Positions 47,040 to 55,923 of a DNA stretch of 64,000 nucleotides are shown here, piece after piece. Each line of letters opens with the position of its first letter. Within the stretch, counting starts at the first letter, position 1. The stretch is from Alkalitalea saponilacus (GTDB lineage Bacteria; Bacteroidota; Bacteroidia; Bacteroidales; Marinilabiliaceae), in assembly GCF_900168165.1 (NCBI RefSeq), contig NZ_FUYV01000005.1:155257-219256 (forward strand). Direction: 5' to 3'. The position numbers and the translations under genes are program-made. Under the pieces are notes generated by a model that had not been told where the DNA came from, did not search any database, and saw only the letters and a list, made by a program, of their open reading frames with translations.

Positions 47040-50000
47040 ATGGATAAGGTAAAAAATGGCGATATAAGTCACAGGAATTTTAAGCCAACTTATTGGGCAT
47101 TATCCAATAAGAACACCATATATATTCTTACTTTCTTCCTGTTGATAGGAGGAATATTTACATACAGGAGCATGCAAAGGGAATTGTTTCCCGAAATTGT
47201 GATTCCTTATATCATGATTCAGACGCCTTATCCGGGAAATAGTCCGCCGGATATTGAGAATCTGATAACCAGACCCATTGAGAAGCAGCTGAAAGGCCTT
47301 AATGGAGTAAAGGTTTTATCCTCCGCTTCATATCAGGATATGAGCTTAATAATGGTGGAATTTGAAGCGGACGTGGATGTGCGGCAGGCCCTTCAGGATG
47401 TAAAGGATGAGGTAGATAAGGCCAAAAGTGACTTGCCTGACGACATGGATTTTGATCCCATTGTTGAGGACATTGATTTTTCGGAGTTTCCCATCCTGAA
47501 CATCAATTTGTCGGGGGATTACAGTTTGTACGAGTTAAAGCAATTTGCTGAAAATCTGCAGGAGGATATTGAATCGCTCCGTGAGATAAGGGAAGCAGAT
47601 ATTCGCGGTGTGGACGAGCGCCAAATTAATATTCTGGTTAACCCTCTTTTGCTGGAGGCATACGACTTATCCTTTATGGATTTGGAACTTGCCATTATGA
47701 CTGAAAATGTTAACATTGGAGCAGGTGAAATTCTGGTGGATGGCACACGTCGATCGCTGCGTACAGAGGCTAATTATCGCTCAATGGAAGAGTTGGAAAG
47801 CACCATTGTTAAATTTGAAAACGACAAGATAGTTTATTTGCGGGATGTGGCCCGAGTAATTGATGGTTTTGAAGACCAATCAACCATAGCACGTTTGAAT
47901 AATCAGCCGGTGGTGTCGCTGAGTGTGATAAAAAAGAGTGGAGAAAACCTTCTGGATGCCACTGATCAAATTTTCAGGATTATTGAGAATAAGCAGGCTT
48001 CGGGGCAACTTCCTCCCGATTTATCCATCACGGTAACAGACGATATGTCTGTTTATATCAGGGATCAGATCAGTAATCTTGAAAACTCAATTCTTTTGGG
48101 GATGATTCTGGTAATTCTGGTACTTTACCTCTTTATGGGAATAAGGAATGCTTTTTTCTCCGGTATTGCCATTCCTATGTCCATGTTTATATCTTTTCTG
48201 GTTTTAGGAGAACTGGGATATACCATTAACACCATGATCCTTTTTAGCTTGCTGCTTGCACTTGGTATGCTTGTTGATAATGCCATTGTTGTGGTTGAGA
48301 ATTCCTACCGATTGTATGAAGAAGGCTACGGAAAACTTGATGCCATTAAGAAAGGAGTCAGTGAAATTGCTGTTCCTATAATTACTTCAACGGCAACCAC
48401 TTTAGCTGCCTTTTTCCCGTTGCTGCTATGGCCGGGCATTGTGGGAGAATTTATGAAATTTTTGCCTATTACTTTAATAATAGTTTTAACATCATCACTT
48501 TTTGTGGCATTGGTTCTGAATCCCGTTTTTATGGCTCGCTTTGTAAAAGTAGAGGATCCAACGGCAAAGGTTAACATTAAAAGGCTCTTTCTTATAACAG
48601 GGATTTTGGCCGCCATTGGAATTGTATTCTATATTGCAGACAATATATTAATGGGTAACTTGCTGGTTTTGCCTCTTCTAATGAGTCTTTTAAACGTGTA
48701 TGTTTTAAAACCCGGAGCCAGGAATTTTCAACAGCGTTTTTTACCATGGATCGATCGGCAATATGAAAAAACTTTAAGATTAGCCATGGGACGATTGACT
48801 TCCAAAATGTTAGTGGCAGCCATGTTTGTACTGTTTGTAGTTTCAATCATGATTTTTGGGGCGTCAAATCCAAATGTGATATTTTTTCCTGAGAATGAGC
48901 CCAAAACGGTTTATATTACCATGGAGCTTCCGTTGGGAACAGATATTGACAGAACAGATGTTGTTTCACGTGAAGCAGAAAAAATTGTATTCGAGGTTCT
49001 TGAAGCCTACGAACATATTGTAAAATCGGTAGGTGTAAACGTGGGAAATGGTAAAGGTGATTTTTTTGAGCCATCAAGAGCACCAAACAAGGCCTTGTTT
49101 ACCATAACCTTTGTTGAGTTCATCGACCGGGATGGTATCAGTACGTCCAAAATCATGCTGGAACTTACCGAAGCATTAAAAAATTTTACAGGAGCTGAGT
49201 TTTTTGTGGAAAAAGAGGACGAAGGTCCTCCTGTAGGTCGGCCAATCAATATTGAAGTTTCGGGCGATGACTTTGCAACACTGGTAAGTTTGGCAGAAGA
49301 TATCAAACACACCATTGATGACAGAAGAATTCCCGGGATAGAAAATCTCCAGCTTGACATCAATATGAGCAAACCTGAAATGCTTCTGACCATTGACAGG
49401 GAGATGGTTCGACGGTTAGGATTGTCAACCGAACTGGTAGCAAGTACCATGCGGACAGCACTCTACGGAAACCGTGTTGATAAGTTTAAAGACGGCGAGG
49501 ATGAATTTGATATTGTTGTTCGGCTGGACGATGAATTCCGGAATAATGTGTCGGCTCTGATGAACATGAAAATCAAGGTTGAGAAAGAGGGTTTCAGTTA
49601 TCATATACCTGTCTCTTCGGTGGCCGATTATTCTTACGGAACAACTTACGAAGATATTAAACGCAAGGACAATACACGTGTTATAACAGTTTATTCTAAT
49701 GTAATTGAAGGGTACAACGCCAATAAAATCAATAATGATATCAGGGAATTATTAGGCAGATATGAAATGCCTCCGGGTTACTATTGGGAGATGACCGGTG
49801 AGCAGGAAAACCAGCAGGAAACCTCCGATTTCCTGCTGAGGGCGCTATTTATAGCCATTGCGCTTATTTCCATGATATTGATTACACAGTTCAATTCTGC
49901 CATTAAACCCATGATTATTCTTGCCACCGTTGTACTGAGTACCATTGGGGTGTTTTTAGGATTGGCAGCTTTTAATATGGACTTTGTCATTTTGATGACC

Positions 50001-50450
50001 GGAGTCGGGATTGTTTCATTGGCCGGTATCGTTGTGAATAATGGAATTGTTTTAATCGATTACATCGATATAAAACGAAATGAACGGCGCGAAGTCCTTG
50101 GTTTACACAGCCGGGCAAGGCTAACACGGGAAGATGAAGTTGAAGCTGTTATTTCTGCCGGACGTACCCGTTTGAGGCCGGTACTGCTAACTGCCATTAC
50201 AACCATTCTTGGATTGATACCATTGGCCATTGGCTTAAACTTTGATTTCTTTAGTCTGTTTACCCAACTTGATCCTAAGATATATTTTGGTGGAGATAAT
50301 GCAGCCTTTTGGGGACCAATGTCCTCAGCGGTTATTTTCGGGCTAACCACTTCTACCTTCCTTACGTTGATTATGGCTCCCGTAATGTATAACATGGCTG
50401 TTCGGGTTCGAAATTATTACGTGAAAGAGAAAGTGGCAGACGAGGATTAG
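47040..50450 (+). CDS. RND efflux pump, inner-membrane transporter
   Basis: A 1,136-residue pump of the AcrB/HAE type, with 12 TM helices and two large periplasmic loops. TM1 is TIYILTFFLLIGGIFTYRS. The TM4 segment LALGMLVDNAIVVVENSY carries the proton-relay Asp. The porter domain reads PYPGNSPPDIENLITRPIEK. A cluster of hydrophobic segments near 530-560 lies in the inter-half region. The length is a little over AcrB (1,049). It needs the adaptor (45770) and TolC-like protein (44350) of the same operon. The drug or lipid substrate is not visible from sequence. Confidence 0.93.
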   Translation: MDKVKNGDISHRNFKPTYWALSNKNTIYILTFFLLIGGIFTYRSMQRELFPEIVIPYIMIQTPYPGNSPPDIENLITRPIEKQLKGLNGVKVLSSASYQDMSLIMVEFEADVDVRQALQDVKDEVDKAKSDLPDDMDFDPIVEDIDFSEFPILNINLSGDYSLYELKQFAENLQEDIESLREIREADIRGVDERQINILVNPLLLEAYDLSFMDLELAIMTENVNIGAGEILVDGTRRSLRTEANYRSMEELESTIVKFENDKIVYLRDVARVIDGFEDQSTIARLNNQPVVSLSVIKKSGENLLDATDQIFRIIENKQASGQLPPDLSITVTDDMSVYIRDQISNLENSILLGMILVILVLYLFMGIRNAFFSGIAIPMSMFISFLVLGELGYTINTMILFSLLLALGMLVDNAIVVVENSYRLYEEGYGKLDAIKKGVSEIAVPIITSTATTLAAFFPLLLWPGIVGEFMKFLPITLIIVLTSSLFVALVLNPVFMARFVKVEDPTAKVNIKRLFLITGILAAIGIVFYIADNILMGNLLVLPLLMSLLNVYVLKPGARNFQQRFLPWIDRQYEKTLRLAMGRLTSKMLVAAMFVLFVVSIMIFGASNPNVIFFPENEPKTVYITMELPLGTDIDRTDVVSREAEKIVFEVLEAYEHIVKSVGVNVGNGKGDFFEPSRAPNKALFTITFVEFIDRDGISTSKIMLELTEALKNFTGAEFFVEKEDEGPPVGRPINIEVSGDDFATLVSLAEDIKHTIDDRRIPGIENLQLDINMSKPEMLLTIDREMVRRLGLSTELVASTMRTALYGNRVDKFKDGEDEFDIVVRLDDEFRNNVSALMNMKIKVEKEGFSYHIPVSSVADYSYGTTYEDIKRKDNTRVITVYSNVIEGYNANKINNDIRELLGRYEMPPGYYWEMTGEQENQQETSDFLLRALFIAIALISMILITQFNSAIKPMIILATVVLSTIGVFLGLAAFNMDFVILMTGVGIVSLAGIVVNNGIVLIDYIDIKRNERREVLGLHSRARLTREDEVEAVISAGRTRLRPVLLTAITTILGLIPLAIGLNFDFFSLFTQLDPKIYFGGDNAAFWGPMSSAVIFGLTTSTFLTLIMAPVMYNMAVRVRNYYVKEKVADED

Positions 50451-50475
50451 ACATTAGATTTTTAGACAGATAGAT

Positions 50476-50676
50476 CAGAAGAGGCTGTCTAAAGTGTCTG
50501 TTAATAATATTCAATAGTTACAATTTGTAAAACAACCTTGCTTTCACCCCTCCAAACCTCCCCCAAGTGGGAGGCTTAAAGTCCCCCTGGGGGATTTAGG
50601 GGTGAATTATTAACGTGTAATTTACGATTTGAAAGATAAGGAAAATTTAAATTTACTTTTTGGACAGCCTCTTCTG
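50476..50676. mobile_element. MITE-like element with 14-bp terminal inverted repeats
   Basis: cagaagaggctgtc (50476-50489) and gacagcctcttctg (50663-50676) are exact complements bounding about 201 bases without a coding frame. Inside, the ends continue with some match (taaag and actttttg). The end sequence gaggctgtctaaa resembles terminal repeats of IS1182-type elements, so a parent IS elsewhere in the genome is likely. Flanking agatag on the left and ctatct on the right extend the inverted repeat imperfectly. A target duplication is not clear. Confidence 0.6.
50543..50606. repeat. Palindromic C/G-rich repeat nested in the MITE
   Basis: Outer arms ttcacccct (50543-50551) and aggggtgaa (50598-50606) enclose two hairpins, cctccc/gggagg (50557-50562 and 50569-50574) and tccccctggggga (50582-50594). 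The block stands out from AT-rich surroundings and resembles short dispersed Bacteroidota repeats of the type ctccc-ggggatttagggg. It would fold into a branched RNA or DNA structure. Confidence 0.6.
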
Positions 50677-50758
50677 CCTATCTTTTTTATTTTATGGTAA
50701 TCTAATTCTTATTCCACATATGGCCTGTCTCTTTTTTCTTAGTTCTGCCATATTTCTC

Positions 50759-50766
50759 TATCTTTG
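50759..50766 (+). promoter_or_regulatory. Candidate -7 box of dnaG
   Basis: TATCTTTG fits TAnnTTTG and lies 21 bases before the dnaG start. A TTTTTT run lies near the -33 position. The promoter is 80 bases from the right end of the MITE-like element. Confidence 0.55.
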
Positions 50767-50787
50767 AAGTTGAACTAAGAGGGAGGT

Positions 50788-52740
50788 ATGATAGATAAGT
50801 CCACCATTGACAGGGTAATGGAAACAGCACAAAGCCAAATCACTGACGTGATTTCGGAGTTTATTTCTCTAAAAAAAAGGGGGATAAATTATATAGGCCA
50901 TTGCCCTTTCCATAATGAAAAAACTCCTTCGTTTATTGTTTCTCCGCATAAAGGTATTTTTAAATGCTTTGGTTGTGGTAAAGGAGGAAATGCCGTGAAC
51001 TTTTTGATGGAGCATGAGCAAATCTCTTTTGTCGATGCCATCAAAACCCTTGGAAGAAAATTCCACATTCCTATTGAAGAGAAAGAGTCCACTCCTGAGG
51101 AGATGGTCAAACAGAATGAGCGGGAAAGCATGATGGTGGTCACCAATTTTGCGGCACGATGGTTTACCAAAAACATGTTCGAGACCGATGAAGGCCAGTC
51201 GGTTGGGCTTGGTTACTTTAAGCAACGTGGGTTTGATCCGGAAATCATCAAAAAATTTCAATTGGGATATTCTCCCGATAATAAGGATGCCTTTACACGA
51301 CAGGCCACCATTGAAGGCTATAAACTCAACTTTTTGGAGAAAACCGGCCTGACTGTAGTCCGTGAAGATTACAAAGCGGATCGCTTCCGTGGAAGGGTTA
51401 TTTTTCCCATTCACAGTTTGTCTGGAAAAGTGATTGCTTTTGGAGGCCGTATCCTGAAATCGGATGCCAAAGCAGCTAAATATCTTAACTCTCCTGAATC
51501 GGAAATCTATCATAAAAGCAAAATCCTATACGGCATTTACTTTGCTCGTCAGGAGATGACTCGTCAGGATAGAACTTATCTGGTGGAAGGTTATACCGAT
51601 GTGCTTTCGTTTCATCAGGCAGGAATAACCAATGTGGTCGCATCCTCGGGAACAGCTCTTACCCCAGATCAAATAAGGCTTATCGCGAGGTTTACACCAA
51701 ATGTTACCATCATTTATGATGGTGATCCGGCAGGCATAAAAGCTTCTCTCAGGGGAATCGATCTGATTCTCGAAGAGGGAATGAATGTTAAAGTTCTGCT
51801 TCTTCCCGAAGGCGAAGATCCCGATTCATTCGCTAAAAAAATGCCGGGCGATGAGTTGAGGAAATACATTTCGGAGAATGAGACCGATTTCATCAAATTC
51901 AAAACATCCATCTTACTAGAGGACAGTAAAAATGACCCCATCAAGCGGGCACAGTTGATTCAGGACATCGTAAAATCCATTTCCGTTATTCCGGATCAGA
52001 TTATTCGGTCTGTTTATGTAAAAGAGTGCAGCACACTTCTGCAGGTTGAAGAATCGGTGCTTTACAGTGAAATTGGCAAAATAAAGAAAAAGCAACGTGA
52101 AAAGGAGTCCGGAAGGATTGCCTACCGTGAGAATATGCAGGAGGCTGTGCCACAAAATCAACCACCAGTTATTACGCCATCTGCCAAAAACCCTTTGGAT
52201 GCAGAAGAGAAGGAAATTATGCGATTTTTGTTAAAATATGGGCATCTTGATTTGGGAGAAGTGGATATGGGTGATAAAAAGACTGCTATGAAGGTGGGAG
52301 AGTACATTGTTAATGAACTGCGTCAGGATGAACTGAAAAGTGAAAACCCGGTTTACAACCTCATACTCGAAGAGTATGAGGAACAGATGAAACTACCGGG
52401 TTTTATCGCCAATAAATATTTTATTTCACATTCAAATCCCGATATATCGCATTTGGCAACAGATTTAATTGCAAGGGAATATCCTCTGAGTAAAATCCAT
52501 AAAAAGCACGGAGCGATAAAGTCTGATACTGATTTGCTATCGATTTTGGTTCCCAAAGTAGTTCTGGAGTTAAAATGGAAACTTGTAAAACTTAAGCTTG
52601 AACAAACCCGGATGAAACTGCAACAATCCGAAAAGCAGGGAAATATGGAGGAGGTAATGGAATTGATTAAGGAGATGAGCCTGTTGCAGAACGTCTTTAA
52701 ATTGATTTCTTTACAACAAGGAGAGCGAACAATCATATAA
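50788..52740 (+). CDS. dnaG: DNA primase
   Basis: A 650-residue primase. The CHC2 zinc domain has C39, H42, C60 and C63 (HCPFHNEKTPSF, KCFGCGKGGN). The catalytic core runs from about 115 to 430 with the Toprim motif: E267 in LVEGYTDVLSF, then YDGDPAG with D311 and D313. The DnaB-interacting C-terminal helical domain (about 460-650) is less conserved. It makes RNA primers for replication forks. It stands alone, with a promoter box 21 bases upstream, and is not in the usual rpsU-dnaG-rpoD arrangement. Confidence 0.96.
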   Translation: MIDKSTIDRVMETAQSQITDVISEFISLKKRGINYIGHCPFHNEKTPSFIVSPHKGIFKCFGCGKGGNAVNFLMEHEQISFVDAIKTLGRKFHIPIEEKESTPEEMVKQNERESMMVVTNFAARWFTKNMFETDEGQSVGLGYFKQRGFDPEIIKKFQLGYSPDNKDAFTRQATIEGYKLNFLEKTGLTVVREDYKADRFRGRVIFPIHSLSGKVIAFGGRILKSDAKAAKYLNSPESEIYHKSKILYGIYFARQEMTRQDRTYLVEGYTDVLSFHQAGITNVVASSGTALTPDQIRLIARFTPNVTIIYDGDPAGIKASLRGIDLILEEGMNVKVLLLPEGEDPDSFAKKMPGDELRKYISENETDFIKFKTSILLEDSKNDPIKRAQLIQDIVKSISVIPDQIIRSVYVKECSTLLQVEESVLYSEIGKIKKKQREKESGRIAYRENMQEAVPQNQPPVITPSAKNPLDAEEKEIMRFLLKYGHLDLGEVDMGDKKTAMKVGEYIVNELRQDELKSENPVYNLILEEYEEQMKLPGFIANKYFISHSNPDISHLATDLIAREYPLSKIHKKHGAIKSDTDLLSILVPKVVLELKWKLVKLKLEQTRMKLQQSEKQGNMEEVMELIKEMSLLQNVFKLISLQQGERTII

Positions 52741-52759
52741 ATATTGAAATCTTTTTTTC

Positions 52760-53248
52760 ATGAAGACAGTTGTACACGAAGATCAGGCTACCATTGAGGC
52801 CATTATCAGGAAATGCGATATCTGTTTTATTGGTGTGATTACACCCGAAAATTTGCCTTATGTGTTGCCAATGAATTTTGGCTACGAAAAAGGAATCATT
52901 TATTTACATAGCGCGCCTACGGGCAGAGTTATTGATTGTCTGGATAAAAACCCCAATATTTGTATCACATTCAGTACAGATCATGAGCTGGCTTTTCAGC
53001 ACCCACAGGTAGCATGCAGTTACCGCATGAAATCGAAGAGCGTAGTAGCTTTTGGTAAAGTGCGGTTTGTTGAAGATATGGATAAAAAACGACGAGCTTT
53101 GGACATCATCATGGAGCAATATTCTGATAAGCATTTTGAGTACAGCGATCCTGCAGTCAGAAATGTAAAAATTTGGGAAGTGCCTGTAGATCAAATAAGC
53201 TGCAAGGAATTTGGTGCACCGCATCAAAAACCTGATATTGCAAAATAA
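52760..53248 (+). CDS. Pyridoxamine-phosphate-oxidase-like flavoprotein (Nim type)
   Basis: A 162-residue split-barrel FMN-binding protein. EAIIRKCDICFIGVITPENL, then PYVLPMNFGYEKGIIYLHSA and GRVIDCLDKNPNICITFS are close to the Nim/5-nitroimidazole-reductase pattern. It may reduce nitro compounds or use FMN or haem with an unknown substrate. Real Nim proteins give metronidazole resistance, but this is not certain here. It lies 19 bases after dnaG, possibly read with it. Confidence 0.8.
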   Translation: MKTVVHEDQATIEAIIRKCDICFIGVITPENLPYVLPMNFGYEKGIIYLHSAPTGRVIDCLDKNPNICITFSTDHELAFQHPQVACSYRMKSKSVVAFGKVRFVEDMDKKRRALDIIMEQYSDKHFEYSDPAVRNVKIWEVPVDQISCKEFGAPHQKPDIAK

Positions 53249-53361
53249 GTTTCTGTTGTTTTACTCACGATAGAAATTTAGATGTAAAGAATTATTATAC
53301 AGAATCGTTGTGCTAAATTATATTCCACAGCACCAAGGCGCCGAAAAAAGGGAAAACATGT

Positions 53362-53369
53362 TATCTTTG
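53362..53369 (+). promoter_or_regulatory. Candidate -7 box for the HEPN/MNT pair
   Basis: TATCTTTG matches TAnnTTTG and lies 20 bases before the HEPN start codon at 53389. That position fits the usual short leader and supports transcription from there despite the stop codon at 53416. Confidence 0.5.
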
Positions 53370-53388
53370 GATATAAATAATATAGCAA

Positions 53389-53769
53389 ATGGAAGATAAA
53401 GTTAAATATTGGCTTTAACTTTCCGATTATGATATGGAAACAGCAATGCTTAACAGTAAGAGATATTTATATGTTGGATTTATGGTTCACCAGACCATCG
53501 AGAAAATATTCAAAGCATATTACACATTCCTGAAATCAGAAACAGCACCATTTTCACACAGTTTATCCTATTTAGCAAAAAAAGGAGATTTTTACAAAGA
53601 GTTTACGGAAAACCAAAAGAACTTCATTGACCAGATTGAGCCTCTGAATATTGAAGCGAGGTATCCATCTCACAAAGAAAGATTATTGAAAAGTTTGACT
53701 CACGAAAAATGTCTTGAAATCATTGAACAAACAAAGGAATTGCAGCAATGGATAAAAGAGAAGTTATAA
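53389..53769 (+). pseudogene. HEPN-domain gene with an early in-frame stop codon
   Basis: From the ATG at 53389 the frame reads MEDKVKYWL, then TAA at 53416-53418, then LSDYDMETAMLNSKRYLYVG, so the domain's N-terminus is broken by one stop codon where Glu or Asp is normal. The rest (to 53769) is a normal HEPN helical bundle, with YVGFMVHQTIEKIFKAYYTF. An ATG at 53434, after the stop, could restart translation and give 111 residues lacking helix 1. The HEPN part would pair with the MNT protein that overlaps its end by 22 bases, a toxin-antitoxin-like arrangement. I cannot name a sure RNase motif. A reading error is an alternative. Confidence 0.7.
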
Positions 53770-54050
53770 AAAAAGTTACGCAATTTAAAGCTTTGGTTGG
53801 AAATCACTTTGACCTTGAGTCAGTTTACCTTTTTGGTTCTTATGCCAATGATACCAACAGGGAAGATAGTGATATAGACGTAGCAGTTGTTGTAAAGAGT
53901 ATTTCAGGAGACTTTTTTACTGTAAATCCTTTGCTATGGAAGTTAAGAAGAGAGGTTGATGATAGAATTGAGCCGATTTTAATTGAAATGAATAATGATA
54001 AATCTGGTTTCTTAGAAGAAATTAAACGAAATGGAATTGAAATAGGATAA
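53748..54050 (+). CDS. MNT-family minimal nucleotidyltransferase
   Basis: A 100-residue protein with an exact GSx10DxD motif (G30-S31 to D42, D44; LFGSYANDTNREDSDIDVAV), the active site of the minimal nucleotidyltransferase family. It lies directly after, and overlaps, a HEPN gene. In MntA-HepT-type systems the MNT enzyme adds nucleotides to the HEPN toxin and so disarms it. With the HEPN gene carrying an early stop, this copy may be a left-over antitoxin. The next about 310 bases hold no clear gene. Confidence 0.85.
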   Translation: MDKREVIKKVTQFKALVGNHFDLESVYLFGSYANDTNREDSDIDVAVVVKSISGDFFTVNPLLWKLRREVDDRIEPILIEMNNDKSGFLEEIKRNGIEIG

Positions 54051-54360
54051 CTAAAAGCTAAGCGCATTATGATTTAGCCATTCTTCCAGCTGCGAGATCT
54101 TTGGTTGTCTTATCCCATATGTACAAGACTGCCTTGGGTGGGTTTCATCTCGGTGTATGGTGATGAATCCTGTAAATCTGCCACTGTGGTGGTTCCAGGA
54201 GCATTAGAAACTTAAATGTAAGATATCGTTCGATAGATATTCTAGAAATTGTGATGATGTCCAAGTTCTATTTATATATAAATGTAACAGTTTCGGAATT
54301 TGCTATATTCCCTTCATCTATCATTCTAAACATCTATTATCTATTTATCTTTTAAAGGTT
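54051..54360. other. Spacer with a patch of higher GC, possible gene relic
   Basis: No complete gene is seen in these 310 bases. From about 54060 to 54210 the GC is higher than in the flanks. A rightward frame is open for about 43 codons, ending at a TAA near 54214, with no start codon in a sensible place. On the leftward strand a frame of about 49 codons (SWNHHSGRFTGFITIHRDE..., ending NHNALSF) is also open. Either could be the end of a lost gene. The rest is AT-rich and leads to the SpmAB gene. Confidence 0.35.
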
Positions 54361-55593
54361 ATGGTATTAAACTATATATGGATAGCATTTTTTCTAATCG
54401 CATTTGTTGTTGCGCTGCTTCGGCTCATCATATTTCAGGATGTTGAAGTCTTTCCGGAATTGGTCAATGCAACATTTGAGTATGCACGGTCTGGCTTTAC
54501 CATTTCCTTAGGTCTTACCGGGGTGCTTACTTTGTGGCTTGGGTTTATGAAAATTGCTGAGCATGGCGGTATGGTTCAATCCCTCACACGGATTACTGCT
54601 CCTTTTTTCCGCCGGCTGTTTCCAGACCTGCCGAAAGACCATCCGGCTTACGGCTCCATGATGATGAATTTTGCTGCCAACATGCTTGGGCTCGATAATG
54701 CTGCCACGCCCCTGGGGCTTAAAGCAATGAAGGAGATGCAAACGGCCAACCCGAAAAAGGATACAGCGTCCAATGCACAAATTATGTTTTTGGTGCTGAA
54801 TACATCTGGACTTACCATCATCCCCGTGTCTGTTATGGTTTACAGGGCACAGTTTGGAGCCGCCAATCCCGCCGACATATTTTTGCCAATCATGCTCGCC
54901 ACCTTTTTTTCTACCTTGGCAGGCATTATTTCAGTATCGGTAGTTCAGCGTATTAAATTATACGACCCCGTTATTTTGGCGTGGCTTGGAGGCATGACAG
55001 CCATGGTGGTTGGATTGATTTACGGATTCTCCTTGCTCGATAGGAGCTTAATGAGCACCGTATCGTTGTTGGTGGCTAATTTTATTCTCTTCTCGTTTAT
55101 TACCCTTTTCATTGCTCGTGCGGCGTTGCGAAAAGTCAATGTTTATGAATCATTTATTGAAGGCGGAAAAGAAGGTTTTAACATAGCCATAAAAATTATT
55201 CCCTACCTGGTAGCCATTTTGGTAGCCATTGGTGTTTTCAGAGCATCCGGTGCCATGGACTTTTTAATTGATGGTATAGCCGCTTTTTTCGGATGGTTTG
55301 GAGCTGATACCCGTTTTGTGGATGCCTTGCCAACTGCCTTAATGAAACCATTGAGCGGAGGAGGAGCTAGGGGGATGATGGTAGATGCCATTAACACCTA
55401 CGGTGTTGATTCATTTGCCGGCCGTTTGGCTTCTACGGTTCAGGGTGCCACCGATACCACTTTTTATATCATTGCCGTATATTTTGGGTCAGTTGGAATT
55501 AGGAAAACACGGCACGCAGTTTCGTGTGGTTTAATTGCAGATGTAACCGGAATTATAGCAGCCATACTTATCGGTTACCTCTTTTTTGGATAA
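54361..55593 (+). CDS. SpmA-SpmB fusion, nucleoside-recognition (gate) domain protein
   Basis: A 410-residue membrane protein with about 10 helices, made of an SpmA half (about 30-200: LTGVLTLWLGFMKIAEHGGM, FAANMLGLDNAATPLGLKAM) and an SpmB half (about 255-405: IKIIPYLVAILVAIGVFRAS, PLSGGGARGMMVDA). In Bacillus the two are separate sporulation-linked proteins. In Bacteroidota a fused form is found in non-spore-formers, so the role is probably transport or gating and unrelated to spores. It is single, upstream of a SHOCT-domain protein. Confidence 0.85.
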   Translation: MVLNYIWIAFFLIAFVVALLRLIIFQDVEVFPELVNATFEYARSGFTISLGLTGVLTLWLGFMKIAEHGGMVQSLTRITAPFFRRLFPDLPKDHPAYGSMMMNFAANMLGLDNAATPLGLKAMKEMQTANPKKDTASNAQIMFLVLNTSGLTIIPVSVMVYRAQFGAANPADIFLPIMLATFFSTLAGIISVSVVQRIKLYDPVILAWLGGMTAMVVGLIYGFSLLDRSLMSTVSLLVANFILFSFITLFIARAALRKVNVYESFIEGGKEGFNIAIKIIPYLVAILVAIGVFRASGAMDFLIDGIAAFFGWFGADTRFVDALPTALMKPLSGGGARGMMVDAINTYGVDSFAGRLASTVQGATDTTFYIIAVYFGSVGIRKTRHAVSCGLIADVTGIIAAILIGYLFFG

Positions 55594-55662
55594 TATTTGG
55601 TGTTTACTTTCTCCATTACTTTTATTAACTTGTATGTTTTAACGTTTTAAAACCGGCAATTT

Positions 55663-55905
55663 ATGGAAGATAAAGAGAAGAAAAAGAAAAAGTATGGTGC
55701 TTGGCACCTTGGTTGGGGATGGTATTTGGCAGTTCCGGTTTTAACTGTTTTATCGTTGGCATTAAAACGAGGCATCAACGATGTATCGGATAAAACAGGT
55801 TTAGCCGGGAATGCATTGGATATTCTCAAGGAGAGATATGTCAAGGGCGAAATTGATAAGGATGAGTTTGATCAAAAATTAAAAGATATAACGGAAGCAC
55901 ATTAG
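55663..55905 (+). CDS. Small membrane protein with a SHOCT domain
   Basis: An 80-residue protein: a Lys-rich start, one hydrophobic segment (about 18-33, WGWYLAVPVLTVLSLAL) and a C-terminal SHOCT helix pair (DILKERYVKGEIDKDEFDQK, about 53-72), which is a common oligomerisation or protein-binding motif. The role is unknown. It lies 69 bases after the SpmAB gene and ends in a terminator. A short length with a complete domain supports it as a true gene. Confidence 0.8.
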   Translation: MEDKEKKKKKYGAWHLGWGWYLAVPVLTVLSLALKRGINDVSDKTGLAGNALDILKERYVKGEIDKDEFDQKLKDITEAH

Positions 55906-55920
55906 GTGCTTCCTTTTTTA
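55893..55920 (+). terminator. Terminator after the SHOCT-domain gene
   Basis: ggaagcac (55893-55900) pairs with gtgcttcc (55906-55913) over a 5-base loop (attag), followed by ttttttta. The gene's stop codon (55903-55905) is in the loop. The convergent AraC gene ends at 55924, so bidirectional function is plausible. Confidence 0.85.
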
Positions 55921-55923
55921 TAT

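Larger units (their letters stand above)
50451..50787. other. Spacer between pump gene and dnaG
   Basis: These 337 bases hold no gene. About two-thirds is a MITE-like element (50476-50676) with a nested palindromic repeat (50543-50606). The rest is AT-rich and ends in the dnaG promoter box at 50759-50766. Confidence 0.7.

Noticed and set aside
50869..51513. 214-codon leftward frame within dnaG
   Set aside because: Antisense shadow of a well-conserved primase coding region.
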